DNA of 64,000 nucleotides from AV69 sp963742315 (GCA_963742315.1 CAVULE010000013.1:186001-250000), one strand, 5' to 3'; positions 36,457 to 46,374 are shown, counted from the first letter of the stretch. Notes: generated by a model not told the origin, from the letters alone. Translations and numbers: made by a program.

Positions 36457-38142
36457 ATGAACTATCTCACTAACGCCCTTAGGGAGCATCAGGAACTCGC
36501 GGTCTTTTTAACCTTGGCGATCGGCTTCCTGATCGGCCGCCTCCGGATTGGGACGTTCAGCCTGGGCACAGCCGTGGGCACGCTGCTCGCGGGAGTCGCG
36601 ATCGGGCAACTGAACATCCAGGTTGCTGCCGTGGTAAAGTATGTCTTCTTTGATCTCTTTCTTTTCACTACCGGCTACAAGGTGGGACCCCAGTTCTTCC
36701 GCGCGCTAAAGAAGGATGCGTTGCCGCAGCTTGCCCTCACGCTCGTCCTCTGCCTGACCTGCCTGCTCGCCGCGTTTACCGCTGCGAAACTCCTCGGTTA
36801 CGACGTGGGCACGGCAGCTGGTATGCTCGCCGGCGCATTCACGGAATCCACCGTCATCGGAACCGCAAGCGATGCTATCAATCGCGTGGCCACCATACCG
36901 GACGCGGACAAAACCAGCCTAATCAATAACATCCCGGTAGCCTACGCCGTCACTTATCTTGTCGGCACGGCGTTTATCGTCTGGTTTCTTCCGAACGTGG
37001 GTCCGAAGCTGATGGGCGTGAACCTGAAAGAGGAGGCCCGAAAACTCCGTGCGAAGATCGCGGCCTCGGGCGGTGGCGAGCCGGAGGCTCCGTCAGCCTA
37101 CCAGGCCCTGGCGGTTCGCGCATACCGGGTCGCGAACCCGAATTTGATCAATCGGAATGTGGGCGAACTGGAGGCGCGCCCCAAAGAAGCTCGCGTCTTC
37201 ATCTCCCGGATCCGCAGGGAGGGCAAGATCATCGAACCCGAGCCAGACACGGTTGTTCGCGAGGGTGACGTCATCGCGGTCCTGACGCGCTCGGAACTGC
37301 ATACGGTCCGCGGGGAAGAGATCGGGGCGGAAGTAAATGACAAGGAACTCCTGAGTTTTCCGATCGAGGTGCTCGACGTGGTGATCACTAACAAGTCTCA
37401 CGTCGGCAAAACTCTTGTAGATCTAGCGGCCATGGAGATCGCCCGGGGAGTGTTTTTGAAGAAGCTTACCAGGCTTGGCGAGCAGATGCCGTTCTCTCCC
37501 GCAACGCAGGTGGAGCGGGGCGATGTAATGACGCTCGTCGGAGCTACGCGCGACGTCGAGCGGGCGGCCAAGGACCTCGGCTACGCCGATCGCCAGACTG
37601 TGATGACAGACATGATCTTCGTCGGTTTGGGGATTGTCCTCGGCGGTTTTATGGGATTGCTCACCCTTACAGTCGCCGGACTGCCGCTCACGCTCACCGC
37701 CAGCGGGGGCGCGCTGATCATGGGTCTGGTATTCGGCTGGTTGCGCGCGGTTCACCCCACATTTGGTCGGATCCCAGGGTCCGCCATGTGGATCTTCGAC
37801 ACCGTGGGTTTGACCGTCTTCATGGCGTGCGTGGGGCTTGCCGCAGGGCCCAGCTTTTTTTCGGGACTCCAGAAGTCGGGGATCAGTCTTGTTTTCGTCG
37901 GGCTTGTGATCGCGATTCTACCGCACGCGGTGTCTATCTTGTTCGGTCGTTATGTGTTGAGGATGAACCCCGTGATCGTCCTGGGTGCTTGTTGCGGCGC
38001 AGGGACGATCACCGCTGCGCTTCGCGCGGTTCAGGAAGAGGCGGATAGTGACCTCCCGGCTCTCGGCTACACCGTGCCCTACGCGATTGGCAATATCGTG
38101 CTCACGGCATGGGGGCCAGTTTTGGTCGCCATGATGACGTAG
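36457..38142 (+). CDS. aspT: Second aspartate:alanine antiporter AspT-like (AAE family)
   Basis: 561 residues and intact. Two membrane halves (VFLTLAIGFLIGRLRIGTFS, AGAFTESTVIGTASDAINRV; MWIFDTVGLTVFMACVGLAA, GACCGAGTITAALRAVQEEA) flank two TrkA-C domains of about 200 residues in total. The same fold as the gene at 30053, but clearly divergent, so they are not a recent duplicate. Some AAE members exchange other pairs, so this one may carry a different substrate. It lies 84 bp after the porin. Confidence 0.9.
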   Translation: MNYLTNALREHQELAVFLTLAIGFLIGRLRIGTFSLGTAVGTLLAGVAIGQLNIQVAAVVKYVFFDLFLFTTGYKVGPQFFRALKKDALPQLALTLVLCLTCLLAAFTAAKLLGYDVGTAAGMLAGAFTESTVIGTASDAINRVATIPDADKTSLINNIPVAYAVTYLVGTAFIVWFLPNVGPKLMGVNLKEEARKLRAKIAASGGGEPEAPSAYQALAVRAYRVANPNLINRNVGELEARPKEARVFISRIRREGKIIEPEPDTVVREGDVIAVLTRSELHTVRGEEIGAEVNDKELLSFPIEVLDVVITNKSHVGKTLVDLAAMEIARGVFLKKLTRLGEQMPFSPATQVERGDVMTLVGATRDVERAAKDLGYADRQTVMTDMIFVGLGIVLGGFMGLLTLTVAGLPLTLTASGGALIMGLVFGWLRAVHPTFGRIPGSAMWIFDTVGLTVFMACVGLAAGPSFFSGLQKSGISLVFVGLVIAILPHAVSILFGRYVLRMNPVIVLGACCGAGTITAALRAVQEEADSDLPALGYTVPYAIGNIVLTAWGPVLVAMMT

Positions 38143-38201
38143 ATATTTAGGGTGACGATATCGCGCCTAACACGTTGAGTCTGGATTTGCACTTAGTGCG
38201 C

Positions 38202-38284
38202 CACCCTCACCGAGCGCTGACGCGTCCGCCTCTCCCTGAGGGGAGGGGATTGAGGTGAGGACCGCGGGAACAAAGCGGACGCGG
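38202..38284. repeat. REP-like palindromic element
   Basis: Nested inverted repeats follow aspT2: CGCGTCCGC at 38221-38229 against GCGGACGCG at 38275-38283, with CCCTCACC near the left end and GAGGTGAGG near 38252-38260, around a CTCCCTGAGGGGAG centre. The CCTCACC...TCTCCC...GGTGAGG composition is typical of REP elements. It may also end transcription of the cluster. Confidence 0.6.
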
Positions 38285-38475
38285 ATCTACAAGTCGCCAA
38301 GGTTGATTCCGACAGCAGAAAATTTCGGTAACACATACGTGATGTCTTAAGCGAACCCGGAAGATCGTTGCGACGCCGTGAGTCATCGCGTACTTTTATT
38401 CGCGTCGCGCTTCCAGCTAAGATGAGCTCCCCGATGACTTCACTCTTATCGATTTACTGCGAGGACCGCAAGCGG

Positions 38476-38673
38476 ATGGTACGGAAGAGGTCCTCACATA
38501 TCTCGTTAGGTAATTCTTCGCGTCCCGTCAGAACGACGACTTTATTCTTTATGTTTTCAGTGCTGCTCCTCGGGGGCTGTGCATCCGATCGCTCGTCGGC
38601 GCATCGCGCGTCAAAACAGCATCCCTCCGACCCGCCATTCTTCGACTCTCCAGACGTTGAGAGCCTTCATTAG
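38476..38673 (+). CDS. Small putative lipoprotein
   Basis: About 65 residues from ATG 38476. A hydrophobic segment with lipobox (FMFSVLLLGGCASDRSSAH) precedes a short Pro/Ser/His-rich tail. An internal start nearer the hydrophobic stretch is possible. No family is recognised. It lies alone between the REP-like element and the TRIC gene. Confidence 0.4.
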   Translation: MVRKRSSHISLGNSSRPVRTTTLFFMFSVLLLGGCASDRSSAHRASKQHPSDPPFFDSPDVESLH

Positions 38674-38814
38674 CTCGAGTCCGGAGATCCGCAGCGCGGG
38701 CTCACCATTTGACATTCACTCTCACCGGGCGAAGCGCGCAACGGCAACAGCGGAGACGACCACCGCATCCAGCTCAGCATTGAATACAAGTTGATCAGGT
38801 GGTACTGCTGGATC

Positions 38815-39450
38815 GTGAGAGACCACTTCGCGCTACCGCTTTACATCGATCTGAGCGCGACTTGCCTCTACGCGGGGACTGGCGCTTTGCTGGCTATCCG
38901 CCGGCATTATGATGTGGTGGGCTTGTTCGTGCTGGCGCTGGTAAGCGGAGTGGGCGGCGGTTTGATCCGCGACGGCGTTTTCATCCAGCGGGGACCACCG
39001 CTCGCGATGAGTGACGTGCGTTATCTCTTCGTTGTTATTCTCGGCTGCATTGGCGCGGCTTTGTTTCGCAATCATATGGACCGTTTTCAAACAGTCTTTC
39101 TTTTCGCGGACGCACTGGGCGTCGGTTGCTATGCAGTAGTTGGCGTCGAGCATGCGCTCAACGCGCAGCTTCCAATTCTCGCCTCGATTATGATTGGCGT
39201 GGTGACGGCTTGTGGTGGTGGCCTGCTCCGTGATGTCCTGGTGCGCGACGAGCCGCTGTTGTTTAAGCCCGGGCAGTTATACGTCCTGGCGGCATTGATC
39301 GGCGCCAGCCTGTTCACTCTGCTCCTGCTTTACTTCAAAATTTCCGCTACGTCGGCGGCTTTAATAGCAATTGGCTGCTGCTTCATTTTTCGCACGCTGG
39401 CCATCCTGTTCAATTGGAAAACCGTTTCCGTGTCGCCCAAGTCGGCCTAA
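38815..39450 (+). CDS. TRIC cation channel family (UPF0126/YadS-like) protein
   Basis: About 211 residues from GTG 38815, or slightly longer from TTG 38791. Seven membrane segments in two repeats, each containing the glycine-rich signature of the family: ALVSGVGGGLIRDGVFIQ in the first, VTACGGGLLRDVLVRDEP in the second. Prokaryotic TRIC proteins are trimeric monovalent-cation channels. No close partner. Its place after the K+ channels and antiporters fits the ion-homeostasis theme. Confidence 0.85.
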   Translation: MRDHFALPLYIDLSATCLYAGTGALLAIRRHYDVVGLFVLALVSGVGGGLIRDGVFIQRGPPLAMSDVRYLFVVILGCIGAALFRNHMDRFQTVFLFADALGVGCYAVVGVEHALNAQLPILASIMIGVVTACGGGLLRDVLVRDEPLLFKPGQLYVLAALIGASLFTLLLLYFKISATSAALIAIGCCFIFRTLAILFNWKTVSVSPKSA

Positions 39451-39567
39451 GCATCGAAGAGGATGAGAGGAATCGGAGACGGTCAGTTGCATCCTAATCA
39501 AGCGCAACCCGGTTCTGCTAAGGGGTCTTGCCTGCTGCCAGCGTCGGCAAGCCAGGGTTAGTCGAAA

Positions 39568-40020
39568 CTAACTTCCGTTCATGGCAGACGCTATTCCAGC
39601 GAGAAGCTTTTCGTTCCCTGCGGACTTGAGGAAAAAGGCCGCAGCTCCCGATTTCATCGCTCTCGAACGTACTGATGGATCGTCTCTGCTGGTCAGAATG
39701 ATGACCCGGGTTGAGGGCGAAGCACTTCGTAGCCGCGTTTGCACTTCCAGTCCGTTCATGGCCGGCATCATGATGTCGATCACTGCCAATCGGGGGTGGC
39801 GGATCGTAGCGTACTCTAGAAAGGCGATTGGATCATTGAACGGTTCCACTTTCCAGCCCGCAGAATCGAGAAGGCGGCAGGCAGCCTTCAGGACAGATGG
39901 ATCATCGTCTAGCAGGCATACGACTGAGGTTTGTTTGCTAGGTAACCCAACAAGTCCAGTCCTATAAGTTGGTGGCGTTAGCCGTCCGTTTCCCGGCGGG
40001 GAAAAGCTTTTTTCATGCAT
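39568..40020 (-). CDS. Single-domain response regulator (receiver only)
   Basis: 150 residues. One CheY-like receiver domain from about residue 32: VVCLLDDDPSVLKAACRLLD with the acidic cluster, IDIMMPAMNGLEV with the phospho-accepting Asp, VIILTSRDD with the switch Thr/Ser, and FLKSAG with the conserved Lys. There is no DNA-binding domain. It resembles the receiver halves of FixJ proteins, and may act as a phosphate sink or protein-binding switch. It is downstream of another single-domain receiver and the FixJ-like regulator on the same strand, with about 400 bp between. Confidence 0.85.
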   Translation of the reverse strand: MHEKSFSPPGNGRLTPPTYRTGLVGLPSKQTSVVCLLDDDPSVLKAACRLLDSAGWKVEPFNDPIAFLEYATIRHPRLAVIDIMMPAMNGLEVQTRLRSASPSTRVIILTSRDDPSVRSRAMKSGAAAFFLKSAGNEKLLAGIASAMNGS

Positions 40021-40369
40021 TGTCGTTCAATTAAACCGACCAACTCACGATAAAGAGCAGGGCTTGTGCGCAGCGACGGTAAACCTTCCGCGAACTCATT
40101 ATCGATGGCATGGGTAAATCTCTACACTTAAAGTTTCGTATCTGGGTGACCAAATGCTCTTACGCAATATCCCGCGTCCGGCGGATGACAGAACACCACT
40201 CGTGGTGTGGCCCGCCGATTCCTATCGAGCAGACAGACCATCATGCCGCTGAAGGCCAAAGCTTGAAACATCTTATCGGATCTACATCTCTTCAATCGCT
40301 CGCCTCTTCCTGAGACGCTTTGAAGAGCCGCATAACGAAGCCTACACCAGGAGCCGGCGATTGCTGATC

Positions 40370-40381
40370 AGACCTTGGTCG
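40370..40381. promoter_or_regulatory. DosR-like palindrome box 9 (AGACCTTGGTCG)
   Basis: One mismatch at the last base. It lies in a 403-bp non-coding gap (40021-40423), 349 bp upstream of the receiver gene at 39568-40020 on the minus strand. No closer start codon of a supported gene exists; this is the least clear association. Confidence 0.4.
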
Positions 40382-40423
40382 TAGTATCAACGACGCGCCT
40401 GCGCTCATCGGACGAGATCCGGT

Positions 40424-40840
40424 TTATGGCTCGGAATTTTTTTCTGAAGAGGTTTGGTTAAGGGCACGCTGCACGGCTCCCAAAAACCGCGCATTATCAA
40501 GAGGCTTGATGAAAAAAGCGAAAGCCCCAGCCTGCATGACGGTGGTTTCGGCGGCATGATCTTCGTGACCAGTGACAAAAATGACGCGGGTTGACGGTGA
40601 CCGCGCACAGAGATGAGCCAGCAGTTCCATCCCCGTCATGTTGTCCATCCAGATATCCAATATCGCGAGCCGGACGGAATGCTTCACCAGATATGCGAGA
40701 AAAGCTTCCGGTTCGGAAAAGCTCTCCACGTTAAACCCGGCGGAATCGAGCAGGCGGGTAAGGGATTTACGGACTGACGCATCGTCATCGACGAGGCAAA
40801 CGACAGGTGAATGAGGTCTGGCACGCCATTGAGTTAGCAT
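40424..40840 (-). CDS. Single-domain response regulator (receiver only)
   Basis: 138 residues forming one receiver: VVCLVDDDASVRKSLTRLLD, LAILDIWMDNMTGMELLAHL with the phospho-Asp, VIFVTGHEDH and AFFIKPLDNARFLGAV with the Lys. No output domain. Its sequence is close to FixJ-family receivers, and it directly follows the FixJ-like regulator gene by 6 bp, so it is in the same operon and likely competes for or shares phosphate from the same kinase. Confidence 0.87.
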   Translation of the reverse strand: MLTQWRARPHSPVVCLVDDDASVRKSLTRLLDSAGFNVESFSEPEAFLAYLVKHSVRLAILDIWMDNMTGMELLAHLCARSPSTRVIFVTGHEDHAAETTVMQAGAFAFFIKPLDNARFLGAVQRALNQTSSEKNSEP

Positions 40841-40846
40841 GTCAGA

Positions 40847-41503
40847 TTAGCGGAACGCTATCCGACTTTGGTCCGAGATCGAACTCATTAGGGGCACCTC
40901 AGCTTTTTGCACCAAGCCTATTAGCTCTGCTATCGAGGTAACGCCCAGCTTGTGCATCAGATGGCCGCGATGACATTTCACTGTCTTTTCGGTGATCCCG
41001 AGCTCTCCCCCCACCTGTTTGTTAAGCATTCCTGTGGTCAAGAGCTGCATCACTTCGAACTCGCGCGGCGTTAGCAAATCGAGCGACCCGCGGGCGCTAT
41101 TCTTCTCCGCCGCCTGCCGTCGTTGCTCGTTCGAGCGGGCGAGCGCACGCTCAACGCAGTCCAACAAATTTTTCGATTCGAACGGCTTCGGCAGAAAATC
41201 CACCGCCCCCGCTTTCATGGCTTGGACGCATATCGGAATATCACCATGGCCGGTGAGAAAAACGAGTTGTTCTTGACGGCGGCGCTGGACAAGAGTTTTC
41301 TGCAAATCGATCCCGCTGAGACCCGGCATCCTAACATCCACGATCACGCAGGAAGGCCCTTGAAAGGGGGGACGCGCCAGGAAATCAGCGGCGGACTCGA
41401 ACAATTCAACTTGATAGTCGGCCGCGTCTAACAGTCGCTTCAGACTTTTTCGTACCGGCGCGTCGTCATCGATCACAAACACCATTGCGGCGAGCGCAAT
41501 CAT
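40847..41503 (-). CDS. FixJ/NarL-family response regulator with LuxR-type HTH
   Basis: 218 residues. Receiver (VFVIDDDAPVRKSLKRLLDA, CVIVDVRMPGLSGIDLQKTL, LVFLTGHGDIP, FLPKPFESKNLLDCV) followed by a LuxR-type HTH: LTPREFEVMQLLTTGMLNKQ and ITEKTVKCHRGHLMHKLGVT. It is the only receiver with a DNA-binding domain I see in this window, hence the best local candidate for recognising the palindromes, though that is inference. Its ATG overlaps the stop of the histidine kinase gene upstream (ATGA), so kinase and regulator are co-translated. Confidence 0.93.
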   Translation of the reverse strand: MIALAAMVFVIDDDAPVRKSLKRLLDAADYQVELFESAADFLARPPFQGPSCVIVDVRMPGLSGIDLQKTLVQRRRQEQLVFLTGHGDIPICVQAMKAGAVDFLPKPFESKNLLDCVERALARSNEQRRQAAEKNSARGSLDLLTPREFEVMQLLTTGMLNKQVGGELGITEKTVKCHRGHLMHKLGVTSIAELIGLVQKAEVPLMSSISDQSRIAFR

Positions 41504-44500
41504 TGTGGCGCCTCCTCGCTCGTCGGCAAATGGAAATAAAAGCGCGCTCCGCCTCCGTCAACATTCTCCGCCGCAACCCTGCCGCCGTGCGCTTCGATGA
41601 TAGAGCGGACGATCGCCAGGCCCATCCCGAGACCTTCCCCTTTCGTGGTAAAGAACTGTTCGAAAAGTCGGTCCCCGGTTGTCTCTGAAATCCCGCACCC
41701 ATGATCACGTACGGCAACGCAAACCGTAGCGTTGCCGTTATTATTAGTGGCGATTTGCACCTTGCGGTGATTGGGCGGCGTGTCACGCATCGCGTCCATC
41801 GCATTGCGCACTAGATTAATTAGCACCTGCTGCATTTGAGTGGGATCGCCTTCAATCGTCGGCAGATCTTCGGCCAGGGATATTTCCATTTTGCAGGACT
41901 GCGCAGCGGCATCGGGGGAAATCAGGTGCGTGACCGCTTTGACCACATCGTTCAAGTTGATCCGCCCGCGGAGCGCGCTGCCCTTCTTAATGGCCTCCCG
42001 TACATTGTGTATGATGTCATGAGCGCGTTGTCCGTCCGCGACCACGTCGGTAAGAATGTCCTGCAGTTGCGCCGGGTCAAGCTTCCCTTTGGCAAGGTAT
42101 TGCATCGCCGCGTTAGCGTTGCTCATAATCGCGGAGAGCGGCTGATTGAGCTCGTGCGCAAGCGACGCGGTCATTTCGCCGAGCAAACTGACGCGGCCAA
42201 GACGATCGACCTGTTCGCGGCGATGGCGCGCTTCCTCTTCCGCAGTTTTGCGCGTGGAGATATCGATCACGGTCGCGAGCACAAAAATGCCGCGCGGTGT
42301 GGTGATCGGATTCAAGCCGATCTCGACAGGAAACTCACTTCCATTTTTGCGCCGGCCAAATAACTCCAGCCCGGCACTCAGAGCGCTCGCTTGCGGTGCA
42401 GTGAGAAAACTTACGCGCTGGGCTGGATCACGAGCGAAGCGTTCGGGCACGAGCAGTTCAACCTTCTGGCCGATCAATTCGTCGCGGTCATACCCGAACA
42501 GCTCTTCGATGTGAGCGTTGACCAGGACGATGCGCCCGTCAGCGTCCACCAGTAAAGTGCCGCTAGGTGAAGCTTCAGTCGCGAGGCGGAACAACTCCTC
42601 AGCCTCTTTTCGCTCTGTCACGTCTATCGAGACGCCAAGCAGCCGCGTCGCGTTGCCATCTCGGTCGCTGACGCAACGCGCCCGTCCGGCGAGCCAGCGC
42701 ACCGTTCCATCCGGCAGTAGAACACGATACTCCGTTTCGTAGCCACCTCTCGTCTCGATTGCGTTCTGCACCGCGGCGTCGCGCACGGCGCGATCCTGAG
42801 GATGCACGCGTTCTTGAAATTCTGCGTAGCTCACGTGTTCCCCTGGTTTGAATTGAAATAGCTCGCACACTTTATCCGACACCCATACGTCATTCGTGGC
42901 CGTATCCAGTTCCCACACGCCGAGCTGCGCCGCCTCAGCCGCCAGAGTCACCCTTTCCTCGATTTCGTGCAATTCTCTCTCTTTCTGAACAAGCTCGGTT
43001 ATATCCACGCAGGCACCGACATAGCCGCGGAAGTTCCCGCGCGGTCCATAACGCGGCACCCCTTGATCGGTAATCCGACGATATTCTCCGTCATGGCGCT
43101 TGAGGCGATATTGCATGGCGAAGGGCTCACGCGCATCGAAGGCGCTCACATAGGTCTGCAAACATTTCTCAAAGTCATCGGGATGGACACCTTCACTCCA
43201 GCCATTACCAAGTTCCTGCTCCATGCTTCGCCCGGTAAACTCAAGCCAGGCTTTGTTGAAGTAGTCGCAAAGCTTGTCTTCGCCCGCCATCCAGATCAGA
43301 ACAGGCGCAGCGTCAGCCATGGTTTGGAAACGCTTCTCGCTTTCGTCTAAAGAAGACTCGGCCCGCCGCCGTCTGATCAGATTAACTAACAAGCCAGAGA
43401 TCAGGAGTGCCTGCAGATACGCAGACAGTAATGACGGCTAGGATCCAAGACGCGATGCTCTTCCCAAAGCGTTGGCGTTCGGATAAAGAACTGTGGCGCC
43501 TGGCGGCAGGAGTTTCTCGTTAATCTTCCAGCGTTGTAGCTCGCGCCAGTCGTAGCGCGGAGGGAGTCGCTCGATGAGTTTGGGAGGAAAGCTCGAAGCA
43601 GATTCGCCATGCAAAATGCGAACGGCGACGTCCGCCGCTTCACTTCCGACACGCGTCGCTTTGGTAGAGTCGGCCACCCACGATCCCCAAACCTAGTTGA
43701 TGATCAAAGATGGAGTTGATCGGCGCGTTTGCGACCTGATGGAGACGTTGCAGCGCCTCGTCGGCATTGTGTGTTACACCAGCAGCATCACGCAATAGCA
43801 GGAGAACGAAAATATAGGAGTTTGGTGGCAGCTTGGCGACCCGCTGCAGCATTTGGTCAAAGGAGAGATCGCTGTAGTAGGTGAAGTTAATCCGGTTTGC
43901 GAGTGGCTCGGCTGCCTTTTGGAAGGCCTCCTGCCAAACATGTTCGAGCGGCGTTGCACCCACTACGACAGCAATGTTTTTTGTCGCGGGCGCAACTTGC
44001 AGCATATCTTCAAGCAATCCGGGAATCTCATATACCTGCCCGATGTAGGCTGCATTCTTCTCCAACGCGCCCGGCGGCAGTAACCGCCGATCGGCGGAGG
44101 CGTACAGGATGGGCGTTTCCGGAAAAAGCCGGTTACGATAGTTTGCCACGAAGACTGACGCGGGTGCTCCGATCGGCACGACGAGGTCAGGCTTCCACTT
44201 TGCCTGGCGCTTTTGCAGGTAATCAACAATCGCTTCCTGCATGTCGCTGTCGGCATAGCGCGCCATGTCCAGCGAGACCTCGTCGAGATCGACGCGCTCA
44301 CCCATCTTGTCCACCAACTCGGTCTCGAATGCCGTCGACTCGACGGTGAACGGCGGCGCAGCGCTGCCAAACGAATGGACAAGGAGAACCCGCTTCGGCT
44401 CCGCCGCCGACGCGTTTCCCGTGCAGAGGAAGGGGATAGCCAAAACTACCGCGACGACCAGAAAGAATTGCGCGCACCGCGCCTTCCAGATGTCACACAG

Positions 44501-44611
44501 TCGTAACACAGCAACCAAAGGCAGCTTTGCCGCTACCCCCGCAGCAGCATTCGCCGGCGCGGCCCCCGATACTCGGAGAGCGGGCCGCCAAGCGTGTTCG
44601 TTCCGGTTCAC
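41500..44611 (-). CDS. Hybrid-less sensor histidine kinase: ABC-binding-like sensor, PAS domains, HisKA, HATPase (frameshifted)
   Basis: The 5-prime part (44611 to about 43665) encodes a signal/TM segment and a periplasmic ABC-transporter-like sensor (PKRVLLVHSFGSAAPPFTVE, NAPINSIFDHQLGLGIVGG). It continues in other frames (STKATRVGSEAADVAVRILH; WILAVITVCV) to a helix LQALLISGLLVNL at about 43400. The final 630 residues are open: three PAS-like domains (FQTMADAAPVLIWMAG and others), the His box LAHELNQPLSAIMSNANAA, and the ATPase (QQVLINLVRNAMDAM, GLGMGLAIVRSIIEAHGG). Frame changes lie near 43665, 43465 and 43410. It would phosphorylate the coupled FixJ-type regulator. Confidence 0.85.
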
Positions 44612-44858
44612 GAAAGGCTGTAATGTGCCTCATCTGTAACACGGCGGCAAAGGCGTGAGAAGCACGCTTTGCAGTCATATCGCAGTTTCGCGCTGCGAGC
44701 ACTCGCCCGACGGCTCACCATCTAACGAGAACAAAGATCAGCGACGGAAGAGCGGGTGCCTGTGTCGCCGCCGCGGCCTAACAAGAAATCATGTGGCTTA
44801 GCCTTGCGCTTATCCTCGGCAGCTTGTCTCTCGTCTTTTGAAGTGATCCAGATGATGC

Positions 44859-45335
44859 CTAACGGGGAGGCGCCGGTTTATCTTCGAGTTTCAAAGTCTC
44901 CGCCGGCACATCCAGCCAGATCGCTGCCGTCACGCGGTCGCGAAATGCGCGCGCATCGATCGGCGTTCCCTTCATCAGACCTTCGTACATACGGGCAATG
45001 CCAAAACCGACCCAATCTTTGCTAAACAAGGCCGACTTCACCGGCGTGACCCCGGCGAATTGCTCTGCGCGCTTCCGCGCAAATTCAAAAACATGACTGG
45101 TGCGAACTGCCACCTCCGTTAATCGACTAAAATCAACGAATCTCTTGACCGGCACAGACACTTTTTCGATAGTACAGATCCATTCACCAATCTCATCCAG
45201 CAGACGATCATCCAGTACACCTTGTGGTTGCCAGGCGACCAGATTATGAGCGGGATATTGCCACAGATGAGCCGGCCCAGGAAGAATCCTGGCAGCCGGC
45301 AAAGGTTCCGAATCATCAGTCGAATGGTCAGGCAT
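44859..45335 (-). CDS. SpoIIAA-like (STAS-fold) family protein, paralogue A
   Basis: 158 residues. The SpoIIAA-like pattern is seen in NLVAWQPQGVLDDRLLDEIG, VKRFVDFSRLTEVAVRTSHV, and VKSALFSKDWVGFGIARMYE followed by GTPIDARAFRDRVTAAIWLD. These parts align by eye with paralogues B (58296) and C (59281). No catalytic residues are evident. A box lies 38 bp upstream of ATG 45335, so it is a likely regulon member. Function unknown. Confidence 0.75.
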   Translation of the reverse strand: MPDHSTDDSEPLPAARILPGPAHLWQYPAHNLVAWQPQGVLDDRLLDEIGEWICTIEKVSVPVKRFVDFSRLTEVAVRTSHVFEFARKRAEQFAGVTPVKSALFSKDWVGFGIARMYEGLMKGTPIDARAFRDRVTAAIWLDVPAETLKLEDKPAPPR

Positions 45336-45373
45336 CCGGAATAATTAATTCGGCGAGGGTTAGCTCCGCTATA

Positions 45374-45385
45374 GGACCTTGGGCC
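45374..45385. promoter_or_regulatory. DosR-like palindrome box 10 (GGACCTTGGGCC)
   Basis: One mismatch in the core (GGC for GTC) with full consensus flanks CTATA/AATAG. It lies 38 bp upstream of the SpoIIAA-like gene at 44859-45335, a shorter distance than most. Confidence 0.58.
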
Positions 45386-45531
45386 AATAGAATAAGATGG
45401 CTGCAAATTATTGGCCGCCGTCTGTATGAGGTGGCTTGAACGCCGAATCAAATTTCACCGTTGGGAACTCTTCGCGCGAGCGGCGATTTCTTTGTGCTCG
45501 TGTCAGAACCTTTACTTCCGGTCTCATGCGC

Positions 45532-46374
45532 TTAATCGACGGTAGGCTCCGGCTTGTCGTCGCCCGTCGCCGGTTTGGCCGCAGGCGGCCGCACGCGAGC
45601 CCAGTGGTGCTGGATGACGACGACCTGGGTGTAAATGATCCAGGCCAGCATCAGCGTCGACAGCAACGCAACTAAGTTAAAAACGAACAGCAGCCGCGAC
45701 TTGCGTGTGTCCAGCCGGACGTGCAGCGCCGTGATGTCCGCTTGCACCCCGTCAATGTTGGCCTGCACCTCGCCAAGCCTGGTGTCGATGCGCTGCGTAA
45801 TTCCTTTGAGCGCGGCAACGGTCTCGGGGGCGATGTCGCTCTTCTGCTCCGCTACCAGTGCGCGCAATGTGCCGCGCAGTTGCGTCGCGTCCGCGGACAG
45901 CCCTTCGAGCCGGCTAAAGGCCTCGTCTAGCGCCCCCAGCCGCGGAGCACGGTCGGCCATCATCGGAAGCGAGTTCAGCAGGCTCACCGCGTTGCCGACG
46001 GTCCCCACCGCATCCCGCACAGGAGCCAGCACCTGCTGCATCTGCGCGATGCGTGGCGCCAGACTCGTCTCCAGGCGCTCGTTCAGCGCGTTGAGCACGG
46101 GGCTGTTCGCCTGCGCCTGTGCGCCGGCGGCGGTGATGGTCTCGGAAGCCTGCCGCACTTCCGTCCGGCTCGTCGCGATGAGGTCGTCCACCCGGCTCAC
46201 TCCGGCATCGACCACCCCGATGCCGACCTCGATGAGACCAAACCCCTTCAGCGCGACGTCGGTGGCCTTGCGATCAACGAACCACGCTCCGAAAATGCCG
46301 AGCAGGCTCAGGCCGATGAACAGCACGGCGAGGGCAATGGCGGCAAGGCGAATTGTCTTCTCGATGATTGGCAT
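45532..46374 (-). CDS. Hypothetical membrane protein with two helices flanking a coiled-coil domain
   Basis: 280 residues. An N-terminal membrane segment (LAAIALAVLFIGLSLLGIFG) is followed by about 190 residues of heptad-rich sequence (VSRVDDLIATSRTEVRQASE, RIDTRLGEVQANIDGVQADI) and a second membrane segment (LLFVFNLVALLSTLMLAWII), ending in a Pro/Asp-rich cytoplasmic or exposed tail. The topology resembles chemoreceptor-like or spacer proteins, but no HAMP or signalling domain is present. Family unknown; uninterrupted frame supports a real gene. Confidence 0.7.
   Translation of the reverse strand: MPIIEKTIRLAAIALAVLFIGLSLLGIFGAWFVDRKATDVALKGFGLIEVGIGVVDAGVSRVDDLIATSRTEVRQASETITAAGAQAQANSPVLNALNERLETSLAPRIAQMQQVLAPVRDAVGTVGNAVSLLNSLPMMADRAPRLGALDEAFSRLEGLSADATQLRGTLRALVAEQKSDIAPETVAALKGITQRIDTRLGEVQANIDGVQADITALHVRLDTRKSRLLFVFNLVALLSTLMLAWIIYTQVVVIQHHWARVRPPAAKPATGDDKPEPTVD

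Noticed and set aside
40847..41503. Calling the FixJ-like protein a true DosR orthologue.
   Set aside because: Its receiver and kinase partner are of FixJ type, the kinase lacks GAF-heme domains as in DosS/DosT, and the link rests only on family and location.
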